Shown here: positions 52,382 to 62,468 of the stretch, one piece after another | Position numbering within the stretch: the stretch's first letter is position 1 | Layout: each line of letters begins with the position of its first letter | NCBI RefSeq assembly: GCF_016807805.1 | Contig: NZ_CP063362.1 | Coordinates: 1,550,001-1,614,000, forward strand | DNA length: 64,000 bases | Reading direction: 5' to 3' | Origin: Xanthobacter dioxanivorans | Lineage (GTDB): Bacteria > Pseudomonadota > Alphaproteobacteria > Rhizobiales > Xanthobacteraceae | Position numbers and translations under genes: made by a program | Notes under the pieces: generated by a model | The model's input: only the letters and a program-made list of their open reading frames with translations | What the model was told of the DNA's origin: nothing | The model's database searches: none

Positions 52382-54000
52382 CTCGCCTCCTGCCCGGCTC
52401 CTTCGCCGCCCGCCAGCGGCGCGATCGCGCTCCCACCGGCCTCCGGGCGCGGCAGCACGATCGCCACCCGGGCACCGCCGCCGTCTGCATGCTCCAGTGT
52501 GATACGTCCGCCGTGCCGCGTCACCACCCATTCCGCCAGCGCGAGGCCGAGGCCGAATCCGCCGCCCTGTCCGAGCTGCCCGCCGCGGACAAAGCGCTCG
52601 AACAGCCGGCCGCGAGCCTCGGCCGGAATGCCGCGCCCGTCGTCCGTTACCGTGACGCGTTCGGCCGGCGCGCCGTCCAGCTCGGCGGCGGCGCACGTGA
52701 CGGTAATGGAATGCAGCGCCCCGCCGTGGCGCAAGGCGTTGTCGATGAGGCCCTCCACCACCTGCCGCAGCCATTCGCGATCGGCGTGCACCACCACCTC
52801 GTCGGCCCCCGCATCGAGCCGCAGCGCCACATTCTGCCGGCGGGCCGCGACTTCGAAGGAGGCGACTGCCTCCGCCAGCAGCGGCGCCAGCGGCACGTCC
52901 TGGAAGATGAGGTCGATCTCGCCGCTTTCCGAGCGGGCGACGCGCAGGAGGTCCTCCACCCGGCGATGGAGCCGGCCCGCCCGCTTGCGGATGGTGGCGA
53001 GCACCGAGCGGCTCAGATCCTCCGGAATCGCGGGGGCGCGCTGGGTCACGTCGCACTCGCCGATGATCACGGTCAGCGGCGTACGCAGTTCGTGGCTCAC
53101 GTCGGCGAAGAAGCGCCGCCGCGAGGCATCGATGGCGCCGAGCCGCGCATTGGCATCCGTCAGGTCTGCGGTGCGCTCGGCGACGGTGCGCTCCAGCATC
53201 GCCCGGTCCTGCGCCACCTTCGCCTCGCGGCGGGCAAGGCGTGCCGCCATGCGATTGAAGCGCGCCATCAGGACGCCCAGCTCGTCGCGCGGTCCGATGG
53301 ACAGGCGCCGGTTAAGGTCGCCATGGCCGATGGCGGCCGCCGCCCGGTCGATCTCGGCCAGACGCTCCAGCAACGGGCGGGCGAGCGCCCGATGCAGCAC
53401 CAGCGCCGCCGCGAGCACCAAGGCGGCGACGACCACGGCCCCGATGCGCAGCCGCATGGACAAGGCCAGCGCCTCCTCCCGCGCCACCGTCACCGCCCGC
53501 CGCTCGCTTTCCACCAGAAGGGAGAGGGTGGGCCCAGCGGAGGCGGCGAAGCCGTTGAAGGCGCCGCGCACCCGGTCGCCGCGCAGCAGCTCGCTGCCGG
53601 TCCGGGCCTCGACGATCTGCCGGTCGAGAACGATGAAATCGGCGCGCAGATGAGCGGTCATGCGCTCGCGTGCCTGGGCCGACGCATCGCCGGCTGGGCC
53701 CGCTCCGGCAGCGGCGCGGACGGTGGCGCGCTCCAGCAGGGCGAAGACGCGGGAGCGCGCATCGTCCATGCGCCCGCGGTCGGCGGAAGGATGCTCGGCA
53801 TCGGCCACCGCAGCGAGGCCGAAATCGGAGAACCGGGCGGAGATTTCGGTCAAGAGGTCGAGCCGCTGCTGGGCCGCCACCGCGGCCTCCAGCGCCCGAT
53901 CCGCCGCCCCGACCGCCAGCAGCACCCCCACGGCGGCGAGGACGGCGAACGAGGCCGCGGCGCCGGTCAGGGCGGCGAGCTTGAAGCGAATGGATCTCAT
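52378..54000 (-). CDS. Membrane sensor histidine kinase paired with the OmpR-type regulator
   Basis: 540 residues: transmembrane helix 1 (about 8-30), a roughly 150-residue mostly helical periplasmic sensor, transmembrane helix 2 (GAVVVAALVLAAALVLH), HAMP, a short coiled coil, then the H box FADVSHELRTPLTVIIGE, N box GLIDNALRHGG, TDDGRGIP and GFGLGLALAEW. All catalytic boxes are intact. The periplasmic part resembles no named ligand domain. Co-translated with the regulator; no other target is adjacent except pqqA. Confidence 0.9.
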   Translation of the reverse strand: MRSIRFKLAALTGAAASFAVLAAVGVLLAVGAADRALEAAVAAQQRLDLLTEISARFSDFGLAAVADAEHPSADRGRMDDARSRVFALLERATVRAAAGAGPAGDASAQARERMTAHLRADFIVLDRQIVEARTGSELLRGDRVRGAFNGFAASAGPTLSLLVESERRAVTVAREEALALSMRLRIGAVVVAALVLAAALVLHRALARPLLERLAEIDRAAAAIGHGDLNRRLSIGPRDELGVLMARFNRMAARLARREAKVAQDRAMLERTVAERTADLTDANARLGAIDASRRRFFADVSHELRTPLTVIIGECDVTQRAPAIPEDLSRSVLATIRKRAGRLHRRVEDLLRVARSESGEIDLIFQDVPLAPLLAEAVASFEVAARRQNVALRLDAGADEVVVHADREWLRQVVEGLIDNALRHGGALHSITVTCAAAELDGAPAERVTVTDDGRGIPAEARGRLFERFVRGGQLGQGGGFGLGLALAEWVVTRHGGRITLEHADGGGARVAIVLPRPEAGGSAIAPLAGGEGAGQEAR

Positions 54001-54199
54001 CGCCGTCCGCCGGTTCCGCCGCCGATGCCCCGGCGCGCCCGGTCGGGGGCGCCGGCACGGTGGCTCAGTGTTTCACAGGCCGTCGCTTCCCATGCCCGCC
54101 CGTCCGGTGATCGTGCCACGGTGCTCGGGCCGAAAAAAGAACGCCGCCGGAGCTATGGGCGTCCGGCGGCGAAAAAACTTCGGTGCCCGCAGGCCCGTC

Positions 54200-54679
54200 T
54201 CAGGCCTGGCCGGCCTGGAACCGCTGCGCCTCGGCCTGCATGCGCTGCTGATAGAGAGCCGCGAAATCCACCGGATCGATCATCAGAGGCGGGAAGCCGC
54301 CGTTGCGCACCGCGTCGGCGATGATCTGCCGGGCGAAGGGGAAGAGGATGCGCGGGCACTCGATGAGCACCACCGGCTGCAGGCTCTGCTCGGGAACGTT
54401 GAGGATGCGGAACACGCCCGCATAGACCAGCTCGAACGCGAACAGGGTCTCGCCGTTCACGTTCGCCCCGCCTTCGATCTTCAGCTCCACCTCGAACTCG
54501 CCATTGCCACCCGGCTTGGCGTTCACGTGGATCTGGATGTTCACGTCCGGCTGGCTGGGCGGGGCCGCGAGCGAGTTCGGCGCGTTGGGATTCTCGAAGG
54601 AGAAGTCCTTGGTGTACTGCGCGAGCACGTTCAGCGACGGCGCCGCACTTGGATTGGGGCCGCCATTCTGCGTGGCCAT
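54200..54679 (-). CDS. secB: Protein-export chaperone SecB
   Basis: 159 residues from ATG 54679 ([20 protein letters not shown]); a longer frame to 54844 is not conserved. [71 protein letters not shown] and [16 protein letters not shown] are the SecB core. Holds preproteins unfolded for SecA. Alone on the minus strand, with 199 bp to the kinase gene. Confidence 0.96.
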   Translation of the reverse strand: MATQNGGPNPSAAPSLNVLAQYTKDFSFENPNAPNSLAAPPSQPDVNIQIHVNAKPGGNGEFEVELKIEGGANVNGETLFAFELVYAGVFRILNVPEQSLQPVVLIECPRILFPFARQIIADAVRNGGFPPLMIDPVDFAALYQQRMQAEAQRFQAGQA

Positions 54680-55007
54680 GCGCATCTCCGTTAGATCTGA
54701 ATACCAAATCAGGTCGCCCCAGGTGCGGGGCGCGGCGTCCGCTACCATGCTTGGCGGCGAGCGGCAAGATTGCGTGCTCCTCGGATGACGGCGCGAGTTG
54801 CAAAGCGGTGCCGATTGGCGGAGGTTCGCGTGCCGTGACCTCATCGGCGGCAGTGCAATCGCGGCCGCCGCATCCGCGTTCCGGCACGTGACGGACGGTG
54901 TCCTGGACCCGGACAGCCGTCACGACCGACGAGGTCGTGTATCGAATGGACTTCCCCGGGGTGCCGCAGGCCCTTGAAGGATGACGGATGTGGTGAAGGA
55001 GAACGCC

Positions 55008-55220
55008 ATGGCTCATGAAGACGCCCCCGCAGGGGGTCCCCCCGGTCCCCGCAGGCCCTTGAGCGAGGCGGCCAAGCGCGCCTTGGCCGAGGCCGAGGCC
55101 CGGCGGGCTGCCATCGACGCCGCGGTCAAGGACCGCCCCAGGGAGATCAATGGCCGCGACGGCCCCGAGCCGGTGCGCTACGGCGATTGGGAAGTGGGCG
55201 GCATCGCCACCGACTTCTGA
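55008..55220 (+). CDS. DUF1674 / succinate dehydrogenase assembly factor 4-like protein
   Basis: 70 residues from ATG 55008, preferred because AAGGAG stands six bases before it; ATG 54981 would add nine residues. RRPLSEAAKRALAEAEARRA is helical and the C-terminus GPEPVRYGDWEVGGIATDF is the DUF1674 signature shared with mitochondrial SDHAF4, which protects flavinated SdhA before complex II assembly. Function in bacteria is inferred from homology. Confidence 0.9.
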   Translation: MAHEDAPAGGPPGPRRPLSEAAKRALAEAEARRAAIDAAVKDRPREINGRDGPEPVRYGDWEVGGIATDF

Positions 55221-55238
55221 AGGCGCCGGCCACCCCCT

Positions 55239-56045
55239 TCAGCCCACCAGCTTGAGGCCGATCAGGCCGGCCACGCCCACCGCGATGCGCCACCAGCCGA
55301 ACGGCGCGTAGCCGTGCTTGGCGACGAAATCGAGCAGGGTCCGCACCACCAGTACCGCTGCGCAGAAGGCGGCGACGAAGCCGATGACGATCAGCAGCCC
55401 GTCATCAAACGAGAGGTTGTTGCGGTTCTTGTAGAGATCGTAGACGAACGCCCCGAACATGGTCGGCAAGGCGAGGAAGAACGAGAATTCCGCCGCCGCC
55501 CGCTTGTCCACGCCCATGAGCATGGCGCCGACGATGGTCGAGCCCGAGCGCGACATGCCGGGGATCATCGCAAGGCACTGGAAGAAGCCGATCTTGAGCG
55601 CCAGCAGCGGCGGGAAGCCCATGGCGTTATTGTAGCGCGGCTCCGGCACCACCTTGTCGATGAAGAGCAGGATGATGCCGCCGAAGATGAGCGTACCGCA
55701 GATGAGCGCGGGCGACTCGAACAGCACGCTCTTGATGAAGCCGTGGGCCAGCGCCCCGATCACCGCCGCCGGCAGGAAGGCGACGAGGATGCCGATAACG
55801 AAGCGACGCGCGCCCGGATTGGTCGGCAGCTGCTGGGCCACATGCAGAAAGCGCTGGAAATAGACGGTCAGGATGGCCAGCACCGCGCCGAGCTGGATCA
55901 GCACCTCGAACGTGTGACCGTTGCTCTCGAAGCCGAGGAAATGGCCCACCAGCAGAAGATGCGCCGTGGAGGAGACGGGGATGAACTCCGTGAGCCCCTC
56001 CAAGAGGCCGAGAACGAGGGCTTCGAGCATATCGCCGAGGGTCAT
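55239..56045 (-). CDS. uppP: Undecaprenyl-diphosphate phosphatase (BacA/UppP)
   Basis: Recycles the lipid carrier for peptidoglycan and surface polysaccharide. 268 residues, about eight hydrophobic segments. [20 protein letters not shown] carries the (E/Q)xxE and PxSS motifs, and [17 protein letters not shown] the second PGxSRSxxT motif. Tail-to-tail with the DUF1674 gene, 18 bp apart. Confidence 0.95.
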   Translation of the reverse strand: MTLGDMLEALVLGLLEGLTEFIPVSSTAHLLLVGHFLGFESNGHTFEVLIQLGAVLAILTVYFQRFLHVAQQLPTNPGARRFVIGILVAFLPAAVIGALAHGFIKSVLFESPALICGTLIFGGIILLFIDKVVPEPRYNNAMGFPPLLALKIGFFQCLAMIPGMSRSGSTIVGAMLMGVDKRAAAEFSFFLALPTMFGAFVYDLYKNRNNLSFDDGLLIVIGFVAAFCAAVLVVRTLLDFVAKHGYAPFGWWRIAVGVAGLIGLKLVG

Positions 56046-56461
56046 GGAGCTGGTCCGACAAGAGGGGCGGGGCGGGGGCGGGGTGCGGCGTCATCCTGTT
56101 CCGAGCCCCTTGCGGGTGCAATCAGGTGACGCGGGGCAGGCGCCGCGCGGCATCCCTCCCGGCGCCGTTTGTAGCGTCGCTGTGGCTGCGCCGCCACAGG
56201 CCCGGCCTGACCCATGGGCACCTCGCCCGGCGCACGATTCCGCCGTGCGATACCGCCGCCGGGCAGGCCCGTCCACGGAGCCGTGCGGGCGTCTTCGCCA
56301 TCCGTTCACGATGTTCGCGCGCGCCCCACGTTCGGTGCGCAGGATCCGATGCGATGCAGCGAAGGGGAACCAATCGGAAAGAATCGCGCTCTAAGAATGG
56401 GGAACGCCGGTTGACTGGCCATCCCCTCGATCCCCGGCGAACAGCGGCGCGCATATCACCC
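56046..56461. promoter_or_regulatory. Divergent region between uppP and fzlA (416 bp)
   Basis: No credible gene. It contains GCACG ... CCGTGC arms near 56235-56250 and AATCGCGCTCTAAG at 56382, which resembles the end of the 50-bp palindrome at 28998-29047. TTGACT near 56412 may be an fzlA -35. Confidence 0.35.
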
Positions 56462-57151
56462 ATGTACCTGCACCATCATCCCTTTTGTCCGCATTCCCGA
56501 TTCGTCCGTCTGCTGCTCGCCGAATACGGGCTCGAACCGGAGCTCGTGGAGGAGCGGGTGTGGGAACGCAGGCCCGGCCTCCTCGCCCTCAACCCCGCCG
56601 GCGACACGCCGGTGATCGTGGAGGCGATGGCCGAGTCGGTGCCGGGCGCCAGCATCATCGCCGAGTATCTGGACGAAACGCGGGGCCTGGCACTGGGTCC
56701 CCACCGCCTGCTGCCGGAGGATCCGGCAGGCCGGGTGGAAGTGCGCCGGCTCACCTCGTGGTTCCATGAGAAGATGTATGTGGAAGCCACCGAGCCGCTG
56801 GTGCGCGAGCGCATCCACAAGCGCTACATGTCGCGCGACCAGGGCGGCGGGCCGCCGGATGCGACCTCCCTGCGCATGGCGCGGGCCAATCTGCGCTATC
56901 ATCTCAAATATATCGGCTGGCTGGCCAAGGCCCGCAAATGGCTCGCGGGCGAGCGCCTGAGCCAGGCCGACCTTGCCGCCGCCGCGCATCTGTCGGTGGC
57001 CGACTATCTGGGCGATGTGCCGTGGGAAGAGGACGAGCACGCGAGGGACTGGTACGCGCGCATCAAGTCGCGCCCGACCTTCCGCGCCCTGCTGACCGAG
57101 AGCATTCCGGGGATGCCGCCCTCCAAGACCTACGCGGACCTCGACTTCTGA
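56462..57151 (+). CDS. fzlA: FzlA, FtsZ-binding glutathione-transferase-fold protein
   Basis: 229 residues. Thioredoxin-like half [40 protein letters not shown] and helical half [40 protein letters not shown], ending [13 protein letters not shown]. These stretches match FzlA of Caulobacter and relatives, which bends FtsZ filaments and is needed for constriction; it lacks glutathione activity there. No catalytic Cys/Ser is evident. The C-terminal DLDF is the part known to matter for division. Overlaps queG as CTGA. Confidence 0.88.
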   Translation: MYLHHHPFCPHSRFVRLLLAEYGLEPELVEERVWERRPGLLALNPAGDTPVIVEAMAESVPGASIIAEYLDETRGLALGPHRLLPEDPAGRVEVRRLTSWFHEKMYVEATEPLVRERIHKRYMSRDQGGGPPDATSLRMARANLRYHLKYIGWLAKARKWLAGERLSQADLAAAAHLSVADYLGDVPWEEDEHARDWYARIKSRPTFRALLTESIPGMPPSKTYADLDF

Positions 57152-58299
57152 CGGCCGGCGGCGGCGGCCTAGAAGCCTTCATCGCCCGCGCGGCCGGCGA
57201 AGAGGGATTTGACGCCGTCGGCTTCGCCCGGCCGGATGCCGTTGCGGAAGCCGGGGCGCGGCTGAGGCAATGGGTATCGGGCGGCGCCCACGGCGACATG
57301 GGCTGGATGGCCGACACGCTGGCTCGCCGTACCGATCCGGCGGTGCTGTGGCCCGATGTCCGCGCGGTCATCATGCTGGGGATGAATTACGGCCCCGCCC
57401 AAGACCCCCGCTCCGTGCTGGCGCGGCGCAGCGCCGGCGCCATTTCCGTCTATGCGCGGGCGGAGGACTATCATGACCTCATCAAGCCGAAGCTGAAGCG
57501 CGTCGCCCGCGCCCTCCTCGCCGAGGCCGGGCGGCGCGGGCTGGCCGGGGACGTGAAAGTGTTCGTCGACACCGCCCCGCTCATGGAGAAGCCCCTCGCG
57601 GCGGCGGCGGGGCTGGGCTGGCAGGGCAAGCACACCAATCTCGTGTCGCGGGACCTGGGCTCCTGGCTGTTTCTCGGCGCCATCGCCACCACCCTCGAAC
57701 TGGCGCCTTCAGCTGCGGAAAGCGACCATTGCGGCTCCTGCCGCGCCTGCCTCGACGCCTGCCCCACGGCGGCTTTCCCTTCGCCCTACGTCATCGACGC
57801 GCGGCGCTGCATTTCCTACCTCACCATCGAGCACAAGGGGCCGATCCCGGCGGACCTGCGCCCTCTGATGGGCAACCGCATCTATGGCTGCGACGATTGC
57901 CTCGCCGCCTGCCCCTGGAACAAGTTCGCCGTCGCCGGCCGGGAGGCGAGGCTCGCGGCGCGGGCGGAGAACGACGCGCCGCCCCTGGCGGAGCTGGTGG
58001 CGCTGGACGATGCCGCCTTCCGGGCGCGCTTTCCCAAGAGCCCGATCAAGCGGGCGGGGCGCGACCGCTTCGTGCGCAACGTGCTGACCGCCATCGGCAA
58101 TTCCGGGAATGTCGCGCTGCTGCCGCTGGTGGAGGCGCGGCTTGCCGATGCGTCACCGCTGGTGCGCGGGGCGGCGGTGTGGGCGCTGGGGCGGCTGGCG
58201 GACGCGGCGCGCGTGCGGGGGTTGGCAAACTCGCACCGGGCGCTGGAGCATGACCTGGACGTCCGGCACGAATGGAGCGAGGCGCTGATGGAGGGATAG
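57148..58299 (+). CDS. queG: Epoxyqueuosine reductase
   Basis: Last step of queuosine tRNA synthesis, a cobalamin and iron-sulfur enzyme. About 383 residues. Two 4Fe-4S motifs [16 protein letters not shown] and [14 protein letters not shown], the Asp of [20 protein letters not shown], and a C-terminal HEAT-like part ([20 protein letters not shown]). No ATG, GTG or TTG fits the N-terminus; CTG at 57148, overlapping the fzlA stop, gives [20 protein letters not shown], which fits family length and is taken as start. Confidence 0.9.
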   Translation: MTAGGGGLEAFIARAAGEEGFDAVGFARPDAVAEAGARLRQWVSGGAHGDMGWMADTLARRTDPAVLWPDVRAVIMLGMNYGPAQDPRSVLARRSAGAISVYARAEDYHDLIKPKLKRVARALLAEAGRRGLAGDVKVFVDTAPLMEKPLAAAAGLGWQGKHTNLVSRDLGSWLFLGAIATTLELAPSAAESDHCGSCRACLDACPTAAFPSPYVIDARRCISYLTIEHKGPIPADLRPLMGNRIYGCDDCLAACPWNKFAVAGREARLAARAENDAPPLAELVALDDAAFRARFPKSPIKRAGRDRFVRNVLTAIGNSGNVALLPLVEARLADASPLVRGAAVWALGRLADAARVRGLANSHRALEHDLDVRHEWSEALMEG

Positions 58300-58443
58300 C
58301 GACGCTTCCCGGCGCCGCCTGTTCCCAAGTCCAACGTTTGCCGGTAGGATCATGGCCTCACGAACCATGAGGGGGGCGACAAGAGCTGGCGTCACGATCG
58401 CGTCGCGCCCACGCGCGAGTATCGAGGCGACAGAAACGGCAAC

Positions 58444-59825
<1,382 letters not shown>

Positions 59826-59829
<4 letters not shown>

Positions 59830-60941
59830 GCTTGCGCAGACCCGGCAGCGACCGCGACCGCCCCGTCGTCCCCTCTCCCGGTCCCGCCCGCGCGGCGGTG
59901 ACGGCCCCGTGGGCCAGCGCGGAGGAGGAGGCGCCGACCCACGTGGTGCTCGCCTTCGACGACAACAGGCTCGCCACCCTTCTCTTCGGCCACTACGGGC
60001 GCAACCTCGCCCTCATCGAGCGCAAGCTCGGGGTGAAGGCGGATTCGCGCGGCAACCACGTGACGCTGGAAGGCGAGCGGGACGCCTGCGAGCAGGCGCG
60101 CGTGGTTCTTGAGCACCTTTACGAGGCCCTGCGCAAAGGCCGCGACATTGGCCAGGGAGACGTGGACGGCGCCATCCGCGAGGTCACGTCCCAGGGCTCC
60201 CTGTTCGACTTCGACCCGGCGGAGCAGCGCCAGTCCTTCGACGAGATCCAGCTGCGCCGGCGTCCGGTGCGGGCGCGGACGGCGGCGCAGGATGCCTATA
60301 TCCGCGCGCTGAAGCGCCACACCCTGGTGTTCGGCACCGGCCCCGCCGGCACTGGCAAGACCTGGCTGGCGGTGGCCTATGCGGTGCACCTGCTGGAGCG
60401 GCGCATGGTCGACCGCATCATTCTGTCGCGGCCGGCAGTGGAGGCCGGCGAGCGCCTCGGCTTCCTGCCCGGCGACATGAAGGAGAAGGTGGACCCCTAT
60501 CTGCGGCCCATCTACGACGCGCTCTACGACCTCATGGACCGTCCCTTCGTGGACCGGGCGATCCAGTCCGGCGAGATCGAGATCGCCCCGCTCGCCTTCA
60601 TGCGCGGACGCACCTTGTCCAACGCCGCGGTGATCCTGGACGAGGCGCAGAACGCCACCTCCATGCAGATGAAGATGTTCCTGACCCGGCTGGGCGAGAA
60701 CTCCCACATGATCGTCACCGGCGACACCAGCCAGACCGACCTGCCCACCGGCCAGGTGTCGGGCCTGGCCGAGGCGGTGCGTCTGCTGGAGGGCGTCGAG
60801 GGCGTGGGCGTGAGCCATTTCAAGGCGGAAGACGTGGTGCGCCACGAGATGGTGGGGCGCATCGTCGCCGCTTACGAGAAGCTCGACGCCGCCAAGCTGG
60901 AGGCGGCTGCCGCCCGCCTGTCCGGAAGGGCCGGAACCTGA
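59826..60941 (+). CDS. phoH: PhoH-family ATPase
   Basis: 371 residues, TTG start inside a TTGA overlap with miaB (another TTG two codons on). N-terminal KH-like part [20 protein letters not shown], then ATPase: Walker [36 protein letters not shown], Walker [14 protein letters not shown], and [13 protein letters not shown]. PhoH proteins linked with YbeY are thought to assist RNA maturation. Function not proven. Confidence 0.93.
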
Positions 60942-60943
60942 GC

Positions 60944-61465
60944 ATGGCCGCTGCCGCTCCCGCCCCGCATGAGGAGAGCCCCGTCGTCATCGACGTGCTG
61001 GTGGAAGCGGACGGCTGGGCGGTGCTGCCCGACGCCGAGGCGATCGCGGTGCGCGCCGTCCGGGCCGCGCTCGCCGCTTGCGGCGACGACGTGCCGGAGC
61101 CCTGCGAAGTCTCCGTCACGCTCACCGACGACGCGCGCATTCGCGTGCTGAACCGGGACTGGCGCGGCAAGGACACGCCGACCAACGTCCTGTCCTTCCC
61201 TCAACCCGACCTTCCCGACGACGTGGACGCGCCCCAGCCGCTGGGCGACGTGATCGTCGCGCTGGAAACGCTAGCTGCAGAAGCCGCGGCGGAAGGCAAG
61301 GCCGCGGAGCACCATCTGGCCCACCTCGTGGTGCACGGCACGCTGCACCTGATGGGCTACGATCACATTGAAGACCACCAAGCAGAGGAAATGGAGGCGC
61401 TGGAACGCCGCATCCTCGCAGGGCTCGGGATCGACGATCCCTATGCCCTGCCGCAGGACGGATGA
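60944..61465 (+). CDS. ybeY: Endoribonuclease YbeY (rRNA maturation)
   Basis: 173 residues, two bases after phoH. The zinc motif HLVVHGTLHLMGYDHIEDHQ has the HxxxHxxxxxH pattern, and SVTLTDDARIRVLNRDWRGK with KDTPTNVLSFPQPDLP is the family core. Processes the 3' end of 16S rRNA and takes part in ribosome quality control. ATGA overlap with corC. Confidence 0.96.
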   Translation: MAAAAPAPHEESPVVIDVLVEADGWAVLPDAEAIAVRAVRAALAACGDDVPEPCEVSVTLTDDARIRVLNRDWRGKDTPTNVLSFPQPDLPDDVDAPQPLGDVIVALETLAAEAAAEGKAAEHHLAHLVVHGTLHLMGYDHIEDHQAEEMEALERRILAGLGIDDPYALPQDG

Positions 61466-62460
61466 CGTTCCCCGGCGAAGAGATGACCATGTCCAATATC
61501 GACCAGCCGACCGAGACCAGCTCTTCGGAGCCGCCGAGTTTTCTCGATCGATTGCGTGCCCTCCTCGGCACGTTCCGGCCGCACGGCTCGCTTCGCACCG
61601 ACCTCGTGGAGGTGCTCGACGCGGCGGAAACACCCGAGGAGGAAGGCGAGTTCACCTCCGCCGAGCGCAAGATGCTGCGCAATATCCTGCACCTGAAGGA
61701 AGTCGGCATCGGCGACATCATGGTTCCGCGCGCCGAGATCGTGGCGGTGCGCAGGGACATCTCGCTCGGCGAATTGCTCAAGCAGTTCGTGTCCATCGGC
61801 CATTCGCGCCTCGTCGTCTACAACGACACGCTGGATGACCCCGTCGGCATGGTGCACGTCCGCGACCTGATCGCCGTGCTCGTGGGCGACGTGTCGAGCA
61901 CGCCCGGCGGCAAGCTCGACCTCGGCTCGGTCAATCTCGACCGCTCGCTGGACGAGGCCGGCCTCGTCCGCCGCCTGCTCTATGTGCCACCCTCCATGCC
62001 GGCCGTGGACCTGCTCGTGGCCATGCAGGCCGCCCGCACCCATCTCGCGCTCGTCATCGACGAGTATGGCGGAACCGATGGCCTCGTCTCCATCGAGGAC
62101 GTGGTGGAGGAGATCGTCGGCGAGATCGAGGACGAGCACGACGAGGCCGCCGATACCCTGCTCGTGCGCCAGCCCGACGGCAGCTTCCTCGCCGACGCGC
62201 GCACTCCCCTCGAAGCTGCCGTTGAGGTGCTGGGCTCCACCTTCGCCACCGAGGAAGCCCTCGACGAGGTGGACAGTCTGGGCGGCCTTCTGGTGTCGAT
62301 CGCCTCGCGCGTGCCGAGGCAGGGCGAGACCATCTCCCTGCCGGGCGGCTTCGCGGCGGAGGTCCTGGAGGCGGATCCCCGCCGGGTCAAGAAGCTGCGC
62401 ATCATTCCCCCGCGGGAGGCCCCGATAGGGGCCGACGATGCGGGCGAGCCCCAAGCCTGA
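61462..62460 (+). CDS. corC: CorC/HlyC-type CBS-domain protein
   Basis: 332 residues. Two CBS domains (VGIGDIMVPRAEIVAVRRDI, then SRLVVYNDTLDDPVGMVHVR and LALVIDEYGGTDGLVSIEDV with EEIVGEIEDEHDE) and a C-terminal CorC_HlyC transporter-associated domain (LPGGFAAEVLEADPRRVKKL). No membrane-spanning domain, so this is the short cytosolic form. Linked to magnesium/cobalt homeostasis in enterics. Either the ATG at 61462 or the later MSNIDQ may be the start. Confidence 0.93.
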   Translation: MTFPGEEMTMSNIDQPTETSSSEPPSFLDRLRALLGTFRPHGSLRTDLVEVLDAAETPEEEGEFTSAERKMLRNILHLKEVGIGDIMVPRAEIVAVRRDISLGELLKQFVSIGHSRLVVYNDTLDDPVGMVHVRDLIAVLVGDVSSTPGGKLDLGSVNLDRSLDEAGLVRRLLYVPPSMPAVDLLVAMQAARTHLALVIDEYGGTDGLVSIEDVVEEIVGEIEDEHDEAADTLLVRQPDGSFLADARTPLEAAVEVLGSTFATEEALDEVDSLGGLLVSIASRVPRQGETISLPGGFAAEVLEADPRRVKKLRIIPPREAPIGADDAGEPQA

Positions 62461-62468
62461 CGCCGCAC

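Noticed and set aside
54680..54844. Longer N-terminus for SecB
   Set aside because: The extra 55 residues are Arg/Ser-rich and unlike any SecB; MATQNGG gives normal length.
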